Shown here piece by piece: positions 41,801 to 52,756 of a DNA stretch of 64,000 nucleotides. This DNA comes from Tethya wilhelma. Its lineage: Eukaryota; Porifera; Demospongiae; Tethyida; Tethyidae. Under the pieces are notes generated by a model. The model was not told the DNA's origin. It did no database searches and saw nothing but the letters and a program-made list of their open reading frames with translations. The position numbers were made by a program, and so were the translations under genes. The stretch lies in assembly GCA_964030475.1 (NCBI GenBank), contig CAXIPT010000033.1, positions 124,001-188,000 of the forward strand, given 5' to 3'. How positions within the stretch are numbered: the first letter of the stretch is position 1; every line of letters begins with the position of its first letter.

Positions 41801-42682
41801 CCCACTCCATTGCCAACAAGACCATGGCAGAAAGTTGGAACTGACCTGTACGAGTGGAAGAAAGAGAACTATGTACTAGTAGTAGACTACTATTCTAGAT
41901 ACATTGAGGTTGCGAAACTAGCATCCACAACAGCATCTTGTGTTATTGCTCATCTCAAGTCCATATTCTCTCGCCATGGCATACCTGAGACTGTAATGTC
42001 AGACAATGGACCTCAATACTCAGCAGAGGCGTTTCGAGAGTTTGCAAGAGAGTACGGTTTTGTCCATGTCACAAGTAGTCCGAAGTTTCCACAAGCTAAC
42101 GGAGAGGCTGAACGAGCAGTTAAAACTGTGAAACTATTGCTGGAAAAGAATGCAGATCCTTACATGGCAATGCTAGTGTACCGAACCACTTCACTAGAGA
42201 ATGGGTACAGCCCTTCACAGCTTCTTATGGGAAGAATGTTGCGAACAACACTCCCAATCCTTCCCAACCAACTACTTCCAACACTCCCGAATTCTAAGTC
42301 TGTCAGAAAGAAAGAGAAACAGTTGAAAGAACGAATGAAGAGCAATTTCGATCAACACCACAGAGCTCGAGAACTAGAGCCATTGCACTCTGGAGACATG
42401 GTATGGATACAAGAAAAGACATCCAGTGGGACTGTCACCGGTGAAGCAGGTGAAAGATCATATTTAGTTACAACTCCAGAGGGAACTTTTAGAAGAAATC
42501 GGAGAGATTTGATTCTAATGTCTAGTGACACTGAAATGCAAGGAACAGAGAGTGGTGATGATGGAGTAACAGAGCAAGAGACAGTCACTTCCACATCTAG
42601 ATCACCTCCTAGGGAATCTGTAACTACTCGGAGCGGGAGAATCTCCAAACCGCCAAACAGACTAATGACAGTTGTAATGTAA
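38838..42682 (+). pseudogene. Gag-Pol polyprotein of the Gypsy element, one frameshift
   Basis: From the ATG at 38838 a single frame runs through gag ([18 protein letters not shown]), CCHC zinc knuckle ([14 protein letters not shown]), aspartic protease ([10 protein letters not shown]), reverse transcriptase with catalytic VDD (near 40543) and RNase H ([11 protein letters not shown]). Near 41144 one base appears missing, and the downstream frame carries the rest of RNase H and the integrase. That has an HHCC zinc-binding region (HTGHLG, CTTCC) and DDE residues in GTDLY, SDNGPQ and GEAE, ending at 42682. Gag and pol share one frame, with no gag-pol shift. The frameshift lies inside RNase H, not at a usual recoding site, so it is likely inactivating or a sequencing error. 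Confidence 0.88.
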
Positions 42683-42704
42683 GAGACCGACTTAGGAAAG
42701 GAGA

Positions 42705-42884
42705 TGTAGTGGTATGTGTTATTATTATTTGTGCAATACGTACTGTGTTTAGTGTTTAATATTACTTTGTGCACGTGTGTGTTTTCGTGTATTTAGAGAG
42801 AGACAATGTGTTCATATAGTTGTACCTGGGTATTAAAAATCAGTGTTGTTATTGTTCAAGATAACAGTATACGGGACCAGTACA
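42705..42884 (+). repeat. Right LTR
   Basis: It matches the left LTR, starting TGTAGTGG five bases after a short purine-rich tract (AGGAAAGGAGA), a plausible polypurine tract. It ends CAGTACA and directly abuts hAT coding sequence. Confidence 0.9.
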
Positions 42885-44614
42885 GTTGGTGTCTGCCATG
42901 TGTCTTATTTCTCTCTGAACATGAAAAGACATCTCTTGGTAGTTTTGTAAAAACACCATTTGTTAACTACAACAAATCTAGAGAACGTTGTACAAGACAT
43001 ATTGCAGCACAAGTACCATTTAAGGTTACAGGGTACATTCTGTTATGAATATTTAATGAACAAGAATAAAAAGTTTCTTTTTGGCAAATTACTGCAGCAA
43101 TTCCCTGCCAAATTTTAAACAACAGCTTAGACAGTTATTCTTTTTAACTTTCAGGCCTAAACAGCGAAAAGACAACCTCAGCAGGCTTACTACGCTCAGA
43201 GATACTAACAGAAAGAGTAGCCAAAAATTTTTGGTGTCAGTTTATTTTAAGAGGCAACGTTCTAGATCGAGTATGGAAGCGTTAGACGCTTATTTCCAAC
43301 TGTCTGCAGGGCCAGATCTATTTGGTTGGCTTCTCTTTCTTATAGTTTGAAAAAAATGGTAGCTCAAACTTACTTCTTGTCGGGATTCTGAAGCAGAAGC
43401 GAAGACAAAAGCTGCCGTTTCTTTGTCGTTGAACGGGCTGTCAAATTTCTTTTTAGATCTGGCCCTGCCCACATACAATCCGGTTAAAAAGAGCCACTTT
43501 ATACGGTCACATGCGGAATACTTTGGAAAAAACTGACGCCAAAAAATCATGCCAACAGTTTTGCACAAGTTGCGGTTTGCTCCGCACTAAAATAACTACG
43601 CGTGCTCATTAGCATATTCATGAGCAAACGGTAGCCCGTCACCTTAACTGCTATTGATCGAGCATACCACTTTAAGATGACCTATAGAGCAAAGAATTGA
43701 CTGTAGATTTATGGACATGAATTCAAGGAATTTTAAGTTCAACTCCGAAGTTCTACCTGCAATTGTTGAAGCTACAGTTTTGTCTGCTAAGCAGAGAATT
43801 GCTTTACAGTGTCACAGGTAACACAAAGTAAATTTCTGTTCTAATCATAACGAAGGTAATTTATTCCAATTCTAAGGTTAATTGCAAAAAGTAATATATG
43901 TTTAAATGAACCTCTAAGACATGGACCAAGGAATGCTAGGTATAGTAGTAAAACCATACAAAATGAAATTTTAGAAATTGCAGCTGACCAAATTCGGGAA
44001 TTCTACAGGAATTCTTTAAAACAATGTCCACACTGCATGTTCTATAATGACTGATGAGGTTACCTCTCATGGAAAAGAGATATTGTCAGTTTGTTTAAAG
44101 TTAACAATGCTAGCTTTGATGTAAAGCCAAATAAACATGAGGTTTTATTGGATTTCACTTTTTGGAAGAGGATAACTGGGCAATCTATTGCAGAAAGCAT
44201 ACTTTCTGTCCTTGAATAGCATGAAATTGATGTAAAAAACTGTCGTGGTCAAGCTTACGACACCACTAGTTCTGAGTTCCTACAATACAGGTGAGCAGGC
44301 TCATATCAAGAGTAGCACCTGATGCACAACTGCTTGCTGAAGATGCAGACCCAATTTTTTTCCCGAATATTCGAGAACTTCTTTTCATCTTAGCAATACT
44401 TCCAATTGGTAGTACACAAGCAGAGAGATCATTTTCATGTCCAAGACAAATACATACTTGGCTTCGTACAACAACTTCTGCAGAGCGATTGGGTAACATT
44501 GGAGTAATTGCTGTTCAAAGTTTTGACATTGTACTTGATATTGACAGAATAAGTCAACGTTTCAAACAGAAACACCCGAGAAGAACGTGTACTTCTTCAA
44601 TTTGGTATGATTAA
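42885..44614 (+). pseudogene. Broken hAT transposase (ZMYM1/TTF zinc-finger type)
   Basis: Pieces appear in collinear order: the TTF-type zinc-finger region WCLPCVLFL...LGSFVKTPFVNYN (42887-43010), a helicoidal piece near 43760, the DDE-core region SIMTDEVTSHGKEIL and ITGQSIAESILSVLE...NCRGQAYD (44050-44260), and the hATC dimerisation end FPNIRELLFILAILPIG...AERSFS (44350-44610). Frameshifts, stops and an unrelated 43.2-43.65 kb stretch break it. The N-terminal part is missing because the Gypsy LTR ends exactly at its first codons. Confidence 0.75.
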
Positions 44615-44639
44615 TAGTACTGTGAATGCTCTTTGTGTA

Positions 44640-44789
44640 AAAGGGGGGTGACTAGCCACCCTATCCACCCCCCCTTGATCACCACACTTGACATTAGAAA
44701 CTGTACGTAATCCAGTGGTTTCCCCCAACGTTAAACAGCTAGCTGCTTAGTTAGCTCCAGGATAAAGCACTTCAAACTCTAAGTTCTTC
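44640..44789. other. Short intergenic stretch
   Basis: No feature is seen apart from a C-rich run (CCACCCCCCCTTG). Confidence 0.4.
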
Positions 44790-45202
44790 CCTCTCTGTGT
44801 CCAAGAACGCGCTTCTTCTTTGTCTGTTTTTCTAAAAGCTTCATGGCAGCATAAATAATGTTATCTATCATTCAGCCACTCACGAGAGGACTCAAGTATA
44901 GACTTGTCATCCTTGAACAAACTCAATTCAGGGACCCACAGTTGACAATCTCTAACTTCAATCTGTATAGCAAACATATTAGGTGAAGGAGGAGGGGGCT
45001 GTTTTGATGACCATGGAGGAGGAAGAAGGGGCTGTTTTGATGACCGTAGAGGAGGAGGGGGGTGCCTTGATGAGGAAACTGGACGAGACTTAGATCCACC
45101 AGGCTTCTGTGATGATTTTGGAGGAGGAAGAGTTGATGATAGTGGAGGTTGTGGTGGAAGAGGAAACGAAGGAGAAGGAAGAGGTGGATCAGCTATAAAC
45201 AC
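44790..45202 (-). pseudogene. Fragment of an Ulp1-like cysteine protease, N-terminal side
   Basis: The minus-strand frame from 45202 encodes a Pro/Ser-rich leader (PPPKSSQKPGGSKS). It then has CQLWVPELSLFKDD and SSREWLND, the start of the transposon-associated Ulp1/C48 protease domain. A 4-bp GATA-type duplication then shifts the frame, and NIIYAAMKLLEKQT continues in another frame. The catalytic half is absent here; a matching C-terminal half lies at 60343. Confidence 0.55.
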
Positions 45203-45424
45203 AAAGAACTATAAATTATCTTGTAACCCCATCATTGGTATATGGCTAACCTGCAACAATCATACCATTCAGATACTGCAGGAAATCAACTTCAGTGTAG
45301 TTTAAGTTCCTATAACTTGACTGAACTCACCAGAGAACCCAATGGCAAACCCTTTGAATCCCAGTCTTTCAAGGTCATCATACTGGTATGCCGATGTGCG
45401 CATGCATAGTTGAGTGAATAGCTG

Positions 45425-45735
45425 GAGAATTTAGATATATATATCCAGTATTTCATAGAAATCTATATCCAATATTTCACTGGAAAGCTATATCCAATAT
45501 TTCACTAGAGAGACTAGAAACCTATATCCGGCATTTCACTGAAGAATCTAGAAACCTATATCCAGTATTTTACTGGAAAACCTAAAAACCTATATCCAGT
45601 ATTTTCAGGAGAACCTAAAAACCTATATCCAGTATTTTACTCGAGAGACTAGAAACTGGAAACCTATATCCAGTATTTCACTGGAGAACTTGGAAATCCA
45701 TATATCCACAGAATCTAGAAACCTACATTCTATTG
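45425..45735 (+). repeat. Minisatellite of ~35-40-bp units
   Basis: About eight diverged units of the form AAACCTATATCCAGTATTT followed by CACTGGAGA occur in tandem. No coding sense. Confidence 0.88.
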
Positions 45736-45817
45736 GGATCAATATAATAAATATTATATACTAACCAAAACTTGGATCCATTTAAATAGCTTCTCTCCTT
45801 CTCTCAGACACGTCATC

Positions 45818-46690
45818 TTCCGATCTGAGGAATACAATACTCCAAGTGATGCTGAGAAACATTATGCTGGTGGATCGTCAAGAACTCCACCACAAGAATG
45901 CCGTACACAGCTGACTCTCACAACACTTCTTACTGCTCCTAACCCACTAGCTACCTCAAGATCATTGCCAAGTGTAGAATCTTCTTCTCAGATCATGAAG
46001 TCTCAGAATCATTTTGCTGCATGTGATAGTGAAGACTTAGTCAAAATCGTGCCAATCGACTTATTATCAACACTGATTGACAGCATAGGGGCATTGCTGG
46101 AAGATGTTGATGCTGATAGTACGGTCAGTTCTCTCCTGCTTGTACAACAAGATTGCTGACAAGACTGGTGTATTCATTCCAGACGACTATCTTCAGCTTT
46201 CACTCCAGGCAATGAAACAGCTAGAGAAAAATGGAAGGAAAAATAACCTGTATAGATTGGCAAACGGATTGGGGACCAATCGAGATAATGCAGATGATTC
46301 AATTTTCCCAACCAAAAAGGTTATCTGTGGGTTGCTTGAGTATAGTGTAGAATTCTTCAACTCAAAGTCAGCTCTTGGAGTAAGTTAATGTAATATCGTC
46401 TAACCAGAAATACACTATTGACAGGAAACATTTTTTGGCCGTCAATATTTCCAACTATAAAGTAATTGTTGTTACTAAACTTTTGAATAGTGTTTATGAT
46501 AACAGTAAAATTTAAATATCTATGATTTAATTCAGATAACATGCCCTCCTGATTACAAGTCTTGGCTTACAAGTATGTATTGCCTATTTGGATCAAATTG
46601 GATCCACATGCATAGAGGCCCCATGTGGTCTGTTGAGAGGACAGGACAGGGAGAACAGATTTCTAGAGATGACTGCCTAACATCAGAAGT
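45818..46690 (+). pseudogene. Unrecognised gene fragment with plausible exons
   Basis: An open stretch from an acceptor at 45817 encodes HVIFRSEEYNTPSD and a Ser-rich region to about 46140. A second frame gives IPDDYLQLSLQAMKQLEKNG and RLANGLGTNRDN up to a donor at 46380. A phase-matching exon at 46535-46690 encodes CPPDYKSWLTSMYCLFGSN. The first join needs a frameshift or a missed intron. The composition looks like real protein and vaguely recalls multicopy families of invertebrate genomes, but I cannot name it. A 2.1-kb foldback element follows directly. Confidence 0.4.
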
Positions 46691-46753
46691 AAATCATGCA
46701 GGCTTTCACTGGCAAATCTATTTTTACATTCTCTGTACTTGTAATTTCTATTT

Positions 46754-48892
46754 GTGACCTGTCAAGCGAAAACCTGACGTTTGGAAATTTCCGTGAATTT
46801 TGAGTTAGCTATTCCACGCATAACTAGGCCTTCTCAGGAAGCGCATAGCAAAAGTAGTTTTCCAGATATAGCTGTTGCAAGCAGCCCTGCCTACACTCGT
46901 GGCTTCCTAGAAAAACGGTTGTAAAGTTGTTGCTAGGTAAACTATGGGCGGTCCGTATACTCTCCGTATCATAATTAGATCATGTACAGTACATGCTGAA
47001 TATTACCACAAACAACCACGTGGCCAGTTCAATTATTTAGTGAGAAGCAAGTAGCATAGATAATAGAGACTTCGTACCGGGATTGGAAACTTCTCACGTG
47101 CGCGTATCTTATGTACAGATCGTCCGCGTTGGAATAGATACTACCCATTGTTGGCGTTATTTTAAATAATGCACACCACAGTAAGTCAGTTTCAAGAAAT
47201 GAAGCAAAATGTACAGTTTTTAGTGGAGTGTACTGCAAAGAGAAGACAAATATACAGTTTTAAAGTTACTTTATCTGAAAGAGCTACTCAATAGTATACA
47301 GATCAGCCTTACTTGGCAACTGCAGATTTTTAATGGAGCTCAAATAAAGGCGGTTTCATAGAGAGCCAATTTCAACTGAAAACTTCCAGAAATACCATGA
47401 TTTGTGTCCTTGGAACGCTACAGAGACTTCATCCAAGTCTATACTAAAAAGAAGTATGATTTTGTTTCTGACAAGTGACTGCAAGTAACCTCCAAGCAAC
47501 TGCAAACAAGTGACATGATTCTCTGAGTTATAAAGACTTGTAAAAGCTAAACTTTTACCTTGAAGACACCATTATACTAGTGCATGGTTATCGTATTTAG
47601 AGGACGTTTATGTGCCACACTGTTAGCATGTCATGGATCCCTTGTAGTCTGAAATTTTGAGATATGGATACTGAATTGGACTCAAAGTCGGATGAGTACT
47701 ATCTGAAAATGAAAATATATTTTGTACTGATATTGGCCGCAGGGCAAAATAACTATTAAGCAAACCTTTACAGCAGGCAGTAACTTCATTCAACATTTTG
47801 TCATGAAGTGGTTACCCCACAAAAAATTGAGGTCTAAATTCGCATACAGAATCTAATGTACAACTGCTGGCTCCATGCTGGCTCAAACTACAAAAACTAA
47901 AGCTCATGCAAAATAACAGCACTATCCCATACTTTTGGACTGGAAATAATGCACTGTACAAGTTTTAGTACAAAATGACACCCCCACAAAAAATTTACCT
48001 CGTAGCAACGGCTAATATGGCTTCAAAAGAGTGCCGTTTAGAAGTGCATCCCTAGACTTGATGAGACTTAGATTTGCACAAATTGATCCACTAAAAATGA
48101 TTTAGGCTGGGGTGGTGTTTACAGAGCAACCACCAGTTGCAGTAGCTACACTTTTGTCTGTTTTCACAAAAAAAACATTAGACAGCTGCTCTTACAGCTA
48201 CTTCCAGAAGCACGTTGCATCTCATGCATCTCATCAAAATTCCAACCGCGGTAATTTAACAAGCAGATACGCGCACATGAGCAGTTTCCAATCCCGGTAC
48301 GAAGTCTCTATTATCTATGCAAGTAGCTAGGAAAGAAGACCCAGGAGAAGGCTACTGGACTCGTGGAAGTAAGTGCTTGCTAGTAAAGTGGTAGATTCTA
48401 GGTAGAGTAAGTTCTAGGAACTAAGATAAGCCTCAGAATAACCTGTATGTGATCGCGTACAGGGTGAGGCAACACCCACGAGCAGAAAGCTGCTCTATGT
48501 GGGCGCTTGAATTAGGCAAGCATATCAGAAGCTTTAGCTGATCTCTCTGTGCATGTGCTAAACCAAAATTCTGTAAACAAAAGCCTATAAAGCAGAAATT
48601 ACACTGAACAACAATTCATTTTTAACAGCAGCTGCCTAGCTCATTAATATTCGCTACGGTCTGTTGCACAGCATAGCAACTGTTGTCCGTGTTAGCAACT
48701 AAATAGAAAAGAACTAGGCTAGTATTACCATCTATACCACCCCTCAAATTTTGCGTGGAGCATGCTGAAATGTAGCGCAACACATCCGTGCAGTAAAAAA
48801 AAATTCGCGCAAATACGCGAATTTAACTAAAACCGCATTTTACTCGAAAAATAATAATTTCCCAAACATCAGGTTTTCGCTTGACAGGTCAC
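46754..48892. mobile_element. Non-autonomous 2.1-kb foldback-type element
   Basis: Ends GTGACCTGTCAAGCGAAAAC and complement (about 31 bp, two mismatches) are flanked by ATTT on both sides. Inside, a 65-bp segment (GATAATAGAGACTTCGTACC) at 47046-47110 recurs inverted at 48263-48329. No transposase frame is present. Confidence 0.8.
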
Positions 48893-49574
48893 ATTTTAAG
48901 GTTTTAGTAAATATACCTGCTGTGTCTTATGATGTTAGACGTAGTTAGTCGACAAGATCCGTCACGCCCATGTGCCCAGATGATAATAATTAATGCTTAC
49001 GTACATATCCACGTGTATGGCTACTGAGCATGCGCTATATCTTTTGCTTCTGCCTCGTGCTGTTAGCTGGTTCTATTGTGTTCTCTTGCTCTTTTTACTA
49101 TCCTTTTCCATCGTGGCGATGGCTGAACCACAAGATCCGCCCACTTCACCCTCTCAGACTCCTGCTGCATTCGTCCCTACTGCCACAGTGCCCGCTACCT
49201 CTGTCGCCACTACTAATGCGGCTACACCAAGTAAGTTGAACATCTTACTATGCTTTTATAGCCCCCCTACAGTAAGAGCTGCTTTACATAGCCGCCGCAG
49301 GGCCCCTACTCTTGGGTAATCCTATTTGCATTCACACACCATTGCTGCTGCTGCTGCTGCTGCTGCTGCTAGGCTGTTATTCACCGTCTTGATCATGGTT
49401 TGTCTAATTTCCCACTGAGCTACTGTCAATTTCGATTGCGTTGGAAAAAGCGTAAATTCCGGTAAATCTGCGCCGTTCTTCCGTAATGATCAAAATTAAT
49501 ATTAACCTTCGAACCCTGGGTTAGTAAAATGCGGGTAATTCAAACTTGAACTTAAGCAGCGAGGCCAATTACTA
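48893..49574 (+). other. Region upstream of the IS630-like transposase
   Basis: A frame at 49118-49231 encodes a Pro/Thr/Ala-rich start (MAEPQDPPTSPSQ) and ends in a donor-like CAA|GTAAGT. It could be a first exon of the transposase, but I could not find a phase-compatible acceptor. The motif CTACTGAGCATGCGC at 49020 resembles half of the palindrome shared by the 1.3-kb and 8-kb elements. Confidence 0.4.
49343..49371 (+). repeat. (TGC)9 microsatellite
   Basis: Nine uninterrupted TGC units. It is not in an evident coding frame. Confidence 0.95.
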
Positions 49575-50548
49575 TGTCCCACTGTTCCTGGTCGCAAGAC
49601 AGCCTATAGTGCAGACATAAGATGGAGAATAGTATGGCAGCGACTATCAATGGGGCTAACTTTTGGTGCCATTGCACAGAATTTGTACATAGCTGTGAGT
49701 ACTGTACATAGAATTTACAATTTGTTTGAGAGAACAGGCACTATTGAATCCAAATCTAGTCCAATACAAGAAAGTTAGACGATTATATGGAGCTATTTAT
49801 TGTTGGACTAGTGCTAGAACATCCCGCTATCTATCTGAGTGAGCTTTGTAATATCGTTGAAGATGTAAGTGGCGTCAGAGTAGCTGAATCTACTATGTGC
49901 AAATTAATCAGAAGGCATGGAATCACACGCAAAAAGATACAACAAATTGCTTTACAAAGGTCAGCTGAGTTAAGGGGTGAATTTATGGCAACAGTATTAT
50001 TACACAAGAAGGAGCATTTTGTGTGGCTCGACGAGACTGGCTGTGACAATCGTAGCTTTATGAGGAAGTATGGATACGCAATACGAGGATGTACACCACA
50101 AAGTCGTAGACTTCTCACTCGAGGAGAAAGGATATCAGCAATTGCTGCTATATCAACTGAAGGACTTGTTGCTGTAGAACTTAAGACAGGTACGATAAAT
50201 GGTGACACATTCATTGATTTTGTAAGAGGCAGTCTAATACCGCAGATGAACCCATATGATGGTTCAAGCCCAAAATCAATTGTTGTCTTAGATAACTGCT
50301 CAATTCATCATGTGGCTGAAATAGCTGACTTATTCAGATCAGTTGGAATTTTAGTAATGTTTCTCCCTCCCTATAGTCCTGATCTGAATCCTATCGAGGA
50401 AACATTTAGTTACATAAAGTACTATTTAAAAATGAATGATAATTTGGTTCAACTTTTAAGTGACAAAACACCTATAATTAAAAGTGCATTTTACAACATT
50501 ACAGCTGAGCAAACCAATGCATGGATTACTGACTGTGGATATTCCTAA
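49575..50548 (+). pseudogene. IS630/Tc1-mariner-like transposase, one frameshift
   Basis: An N-terminal helix-turn-helix frame (WRIVWQRLSMGLTFGAIAQN) runs to about 49760, then a one-base shift leads into the main frame (RKLDDYMELF onward) ending at 50548. The DDE_3 catalytic core is complete: HFVWLDETGCDNRS, SIVVLDNCSIHH and PPYSPDLNPIEE, giving the D, D, E triad. A minus-strand gene of unknown type converges on it from 50734. Inverted ends were not found. Confidence 0.78.
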
Positions 50549-50733
50549 ATTAAATTTTATTCATATATTTTTAATTAATTTATACACAATCGTTAAACAT
50601 TAATAATCATTATATAATCATGAAACACATTGTCAAACTAGCTTGCATAACATACATTATGGGAATGCTGGTCAGTAACTTACTAGAAATGAAAACATGT
50701 ATGCTCCATGTAGAACTGAATCACAGAGTCTAC

Positions 50734-51579
50734 TCAAAATATATAAATGTCAGAAAGAATCGATTCCTGAAGTTGTTTGTGCTGCTCTATGCTTATATTT
50801 CCTTTTTCAAGTAGCTCACCTAATTGATGTAACTGTTGGATACATTCGGTACGAAGGTTCACACGTTTGCCTGGTGAAACATTAATGGTAGAAGGCTCCG
50901 ACACTTTAGCTTTAGGAGATGTCTTTGGTGTTGTAGTTACTTTTTTCCCACGAGTTTTACTTTTAAAGAAACAAAAATCAGGTGGAGTGTCTTCAGAATC
51001 ATGCCTTCCAAGTTGCATTAACTGAGCCCAAGCATGATATTGTTCAGTAGAGTATTTTTCACCATGCTTTTCTTTAATTTTAATCATTAACTCTTTACTC
51101 TCAGTCATCTTCTTTTCCATAGAGATTGAACACTTAGAGCGTTTAGCAGTAGATGAATCAGATTCAGATGGCTTACGTTTCTTCGATGTCCCTGGCAGTT
51201 TTTCTGGAAGTTGCGGGATGTAACACCATATTAAAATTTCTTGTTTGGAACTGTATACTTCATACATGTCAAGAAGATCCTTATCGCTGGTGATCCATCT
51301 CTGTTTGCCTTTCCAACCATGACCTGGGTCGATATAACCAATATGACACTCCTCAGAACTCTTCAACTGAACAAATTCTTGCTTTAACATCTTCTGTAGA
51401 TGTGCAACAGTCTTAAATTTAATGCTGGCCGCAGTACGCCATTTTTGGATTTGATAGTCTGACTTTCGAACAGGATTGACCAGCTTGACTGAATATGCTA
51501 AATCATTAGTTTCAGTGTCTGATTCAGTAACTTCTCCATCATCTTCATTACTGGAAATATCCTCATCGTGTGCTTGCAT
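50734..51579 (-). CDS. PB1-like accessory protein converging on the IS630 transposase
   Basis: A 281-residue open frame starts with an acidic leader (MQAHDEDISSNEDDGEVTES). Its next region resembles a PB1/ubiquitin-like fold: YQIQKWRTAASIKFKTVAHL, then GYIDPGHGWKG, ITSDKDLLDMYE and EILIWCY. A Lys-rich nuclear-localisation-like patch (SKKRKPSES, AKRSK) follows, then EKHGEKYSTEQYHAWAQLM and a basic tail. This layout resembles multicopy proteins in invertebrate genomes, which I recall only loosely. The frame is intact. It may be the second gene of the IS630-like element or a neighbour. A separate upstream exon may exist at 51765-52082. Confidence 0.6.
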   Translation of the reverse strand: MQAHDEDISSNEDDGEVTESDTETNDLAYSVKLVNPVRKSDYQIQKWRTAASIKFKTVAHLQKMLKQEFVQLKSSEECHIGYIDPGHGWKGKQRWITSDKDLLDMYEVYSSKQEILIWCYIPQLPEKLPGTSKKRKPSESDSSTAKRSKCSISMEKKMTESKELMIKIKEKHGEKYSTEQYHAWAQLMQLGRHDSEDTPPDFCFFKSKTRGKKVTTTPKTSPKAKVSEPSTINVSPGKRVNLRTECIQQLHQLGELLEKGNISIEQHKQLQESILSDIYIF

Positions 51580-51764
51580 AGTAGGCTGTGAACATTAACA
51601 ATATTAATGTAGCATATGACAAATCTTAGTGTTACTATAGAGTGACATAATCTGGTACCCAGACCCTTTCTTGTCATGTTTAGGGGGGTGGGGAATTGGC
51701 ACAAAAACTCTATAGGAATTAAAAGCAATATCCGGATACTACATTAACAGTTAAGTATACGGAG

Positions 51765-52082
51765 TCACTTATCAATACTATTGTCCCTCTGGCCAGAAAC
51801 GTCACTGACAGACTGCCCATCTTGACTCCAAACACCAGCAGAGGTACGGTTAGCATAAACTGCCATAGAGCTAGAACTTCCACTACTAGGAGAACTGCTA
51901 CCACCATGACAAACACTAGCAAACGTGCCATGTCCTCCATCAGGATAGCGGCTGTAGTACGCATCCCAGTAATAGGAAGGATAATCAGAATACATTGACT
52001 GCCCCGGGTATGGCAGCCCCATCGGTGATGATGCTGGACGGCTAGAACTAGATCTACCTGATCCACTGGCATTGCGACTCAT
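51765..52082 (-). CDS. Ser/Gly/Tyr-rich ORF, possible first exon of the gene at 50734
   Basis: It starts MSRNASGSGRSSSSRP and is rich in Ser, Gly, Tyr and Pro, consistent with a disordered N-terminus. A weak donor could join it in phase to an acceptor at 51588 before the 281-residue frame, but the good donor (GATAA|GTGAC) is out of phase, so the join is not supported. It could instead be a separate or dead exon. Confidence 0.35.
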   Translation of the reverse strand: MSRNASGSGRSSSSRPASSPMGLPYPGQSMYSDYPSYYWDAYYSRYPDGGHGTFASVCHGGSSSPSSGSSSSMAVYANRTSAGVWSQDGQSVSDVSGQRDNSIDK

Positions 52083-52329
52083 GACTGATAGCTATGTAAC
52101 TTGATACTCACACGGCTCAAATTAAAAAAAAAAGCAACACACAGCACAAGCACTCAAACCAGGTCTCGCTGTACTGTAGCTGTCACAACTACAGCTAATG
52201 TTACAAATAAACCACGTGGTCTCCAGAACTGCACGGAGTTCATAAATTCTGGGATCGGGAACGGAGTACGGAGCACGGAGCACGGAGCACGCAAAATTCC
52301 AACGGAATGGAAATTGACAGTATGACTAT

Positions 52330-52660
52330 CTCTCCTCTAAATGATCTTAAGGTATGGTAAAGGCAGATAAGAAGTTTAGCATCAGGAAATGCTGAAGCAA
52401 ACGCATCTCTTTCCGGCTTGTCTTTGTCAATCTTACTAGACCCCATTTTACATTGTGCTTCTTGAAAACATTAACCGTGATGGATGCTGCAGTTTCCTCA
52501 AGCAACAAAAAGACTGCAACTATTTAGCTCTGACCAATTCCATCCTCAATCAGGATCACGTACACTGGGAACTGCAACTCTAGCAATTTGTATGTGGCAT
52601 CAACACAGATTAGTTCTGGGTATGCTGAGAATATATCTTTCATATTTGAATCCTGGGAAA
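52330..52660 (-). pseudogene. MULE transposase fragment (ZSWIM1/3-like)
   Basis: Minus-strand pieces DATYKLLELQFPVYVILIED, GQSELNSCSLFVA and TKTSRKE / DKDKPERDAFASAFPDAKLL, followed by CLYHTLRSF, match the order of the catalytic region of Mutator-like transposases of the ZSWIM type. At least two stops and frame changes break it. It could be a source relic for the MULE-like MITEs at 26176 and 35642; that is inference. Confidence 0.65.
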
Positions 52661-52756
52661 AAAAAGACCCTGAAAAACAGCATATTCATTGACCAATACT
52701 TCAACACTGGCAACTGCATTCATTGTATATATATGTATGCATGCATGTGTGTATGT

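Larger units (their letters stand above)
38626..42884 (+). mobile_element. Ty3/Gypsy LTR retrotransposon, nearly intact
   Basis: Short direct LTRs of 182 and 180 bp (TGTAGTGG...GTACA) differ at about four places, so the insertion is fairly recent. TGGTGTCAGAGG follows the left LTR and fits a primer-binding site. The internal region encodes gag, protease, reverse transcriptase, RNase H and integrase in Ty3/Gypsy order. No 5-bp target duplication is visible (AGCAC left, GTTGG right), suggesting rearrangement after insertion. Confidence 0.92.

Noticed and set aside
43195..43650. Inverted duplication near 43.2-43.65 kb (GGTGTCAGTTT / AAACTGACGCC, GCAGGGCCAGATCTA on both arms)
   Set aside because: Some blocks match in inverted order but the arms are too diverged by eye to call a foldback element; it may be two decayed exon copies within the hAT relic.
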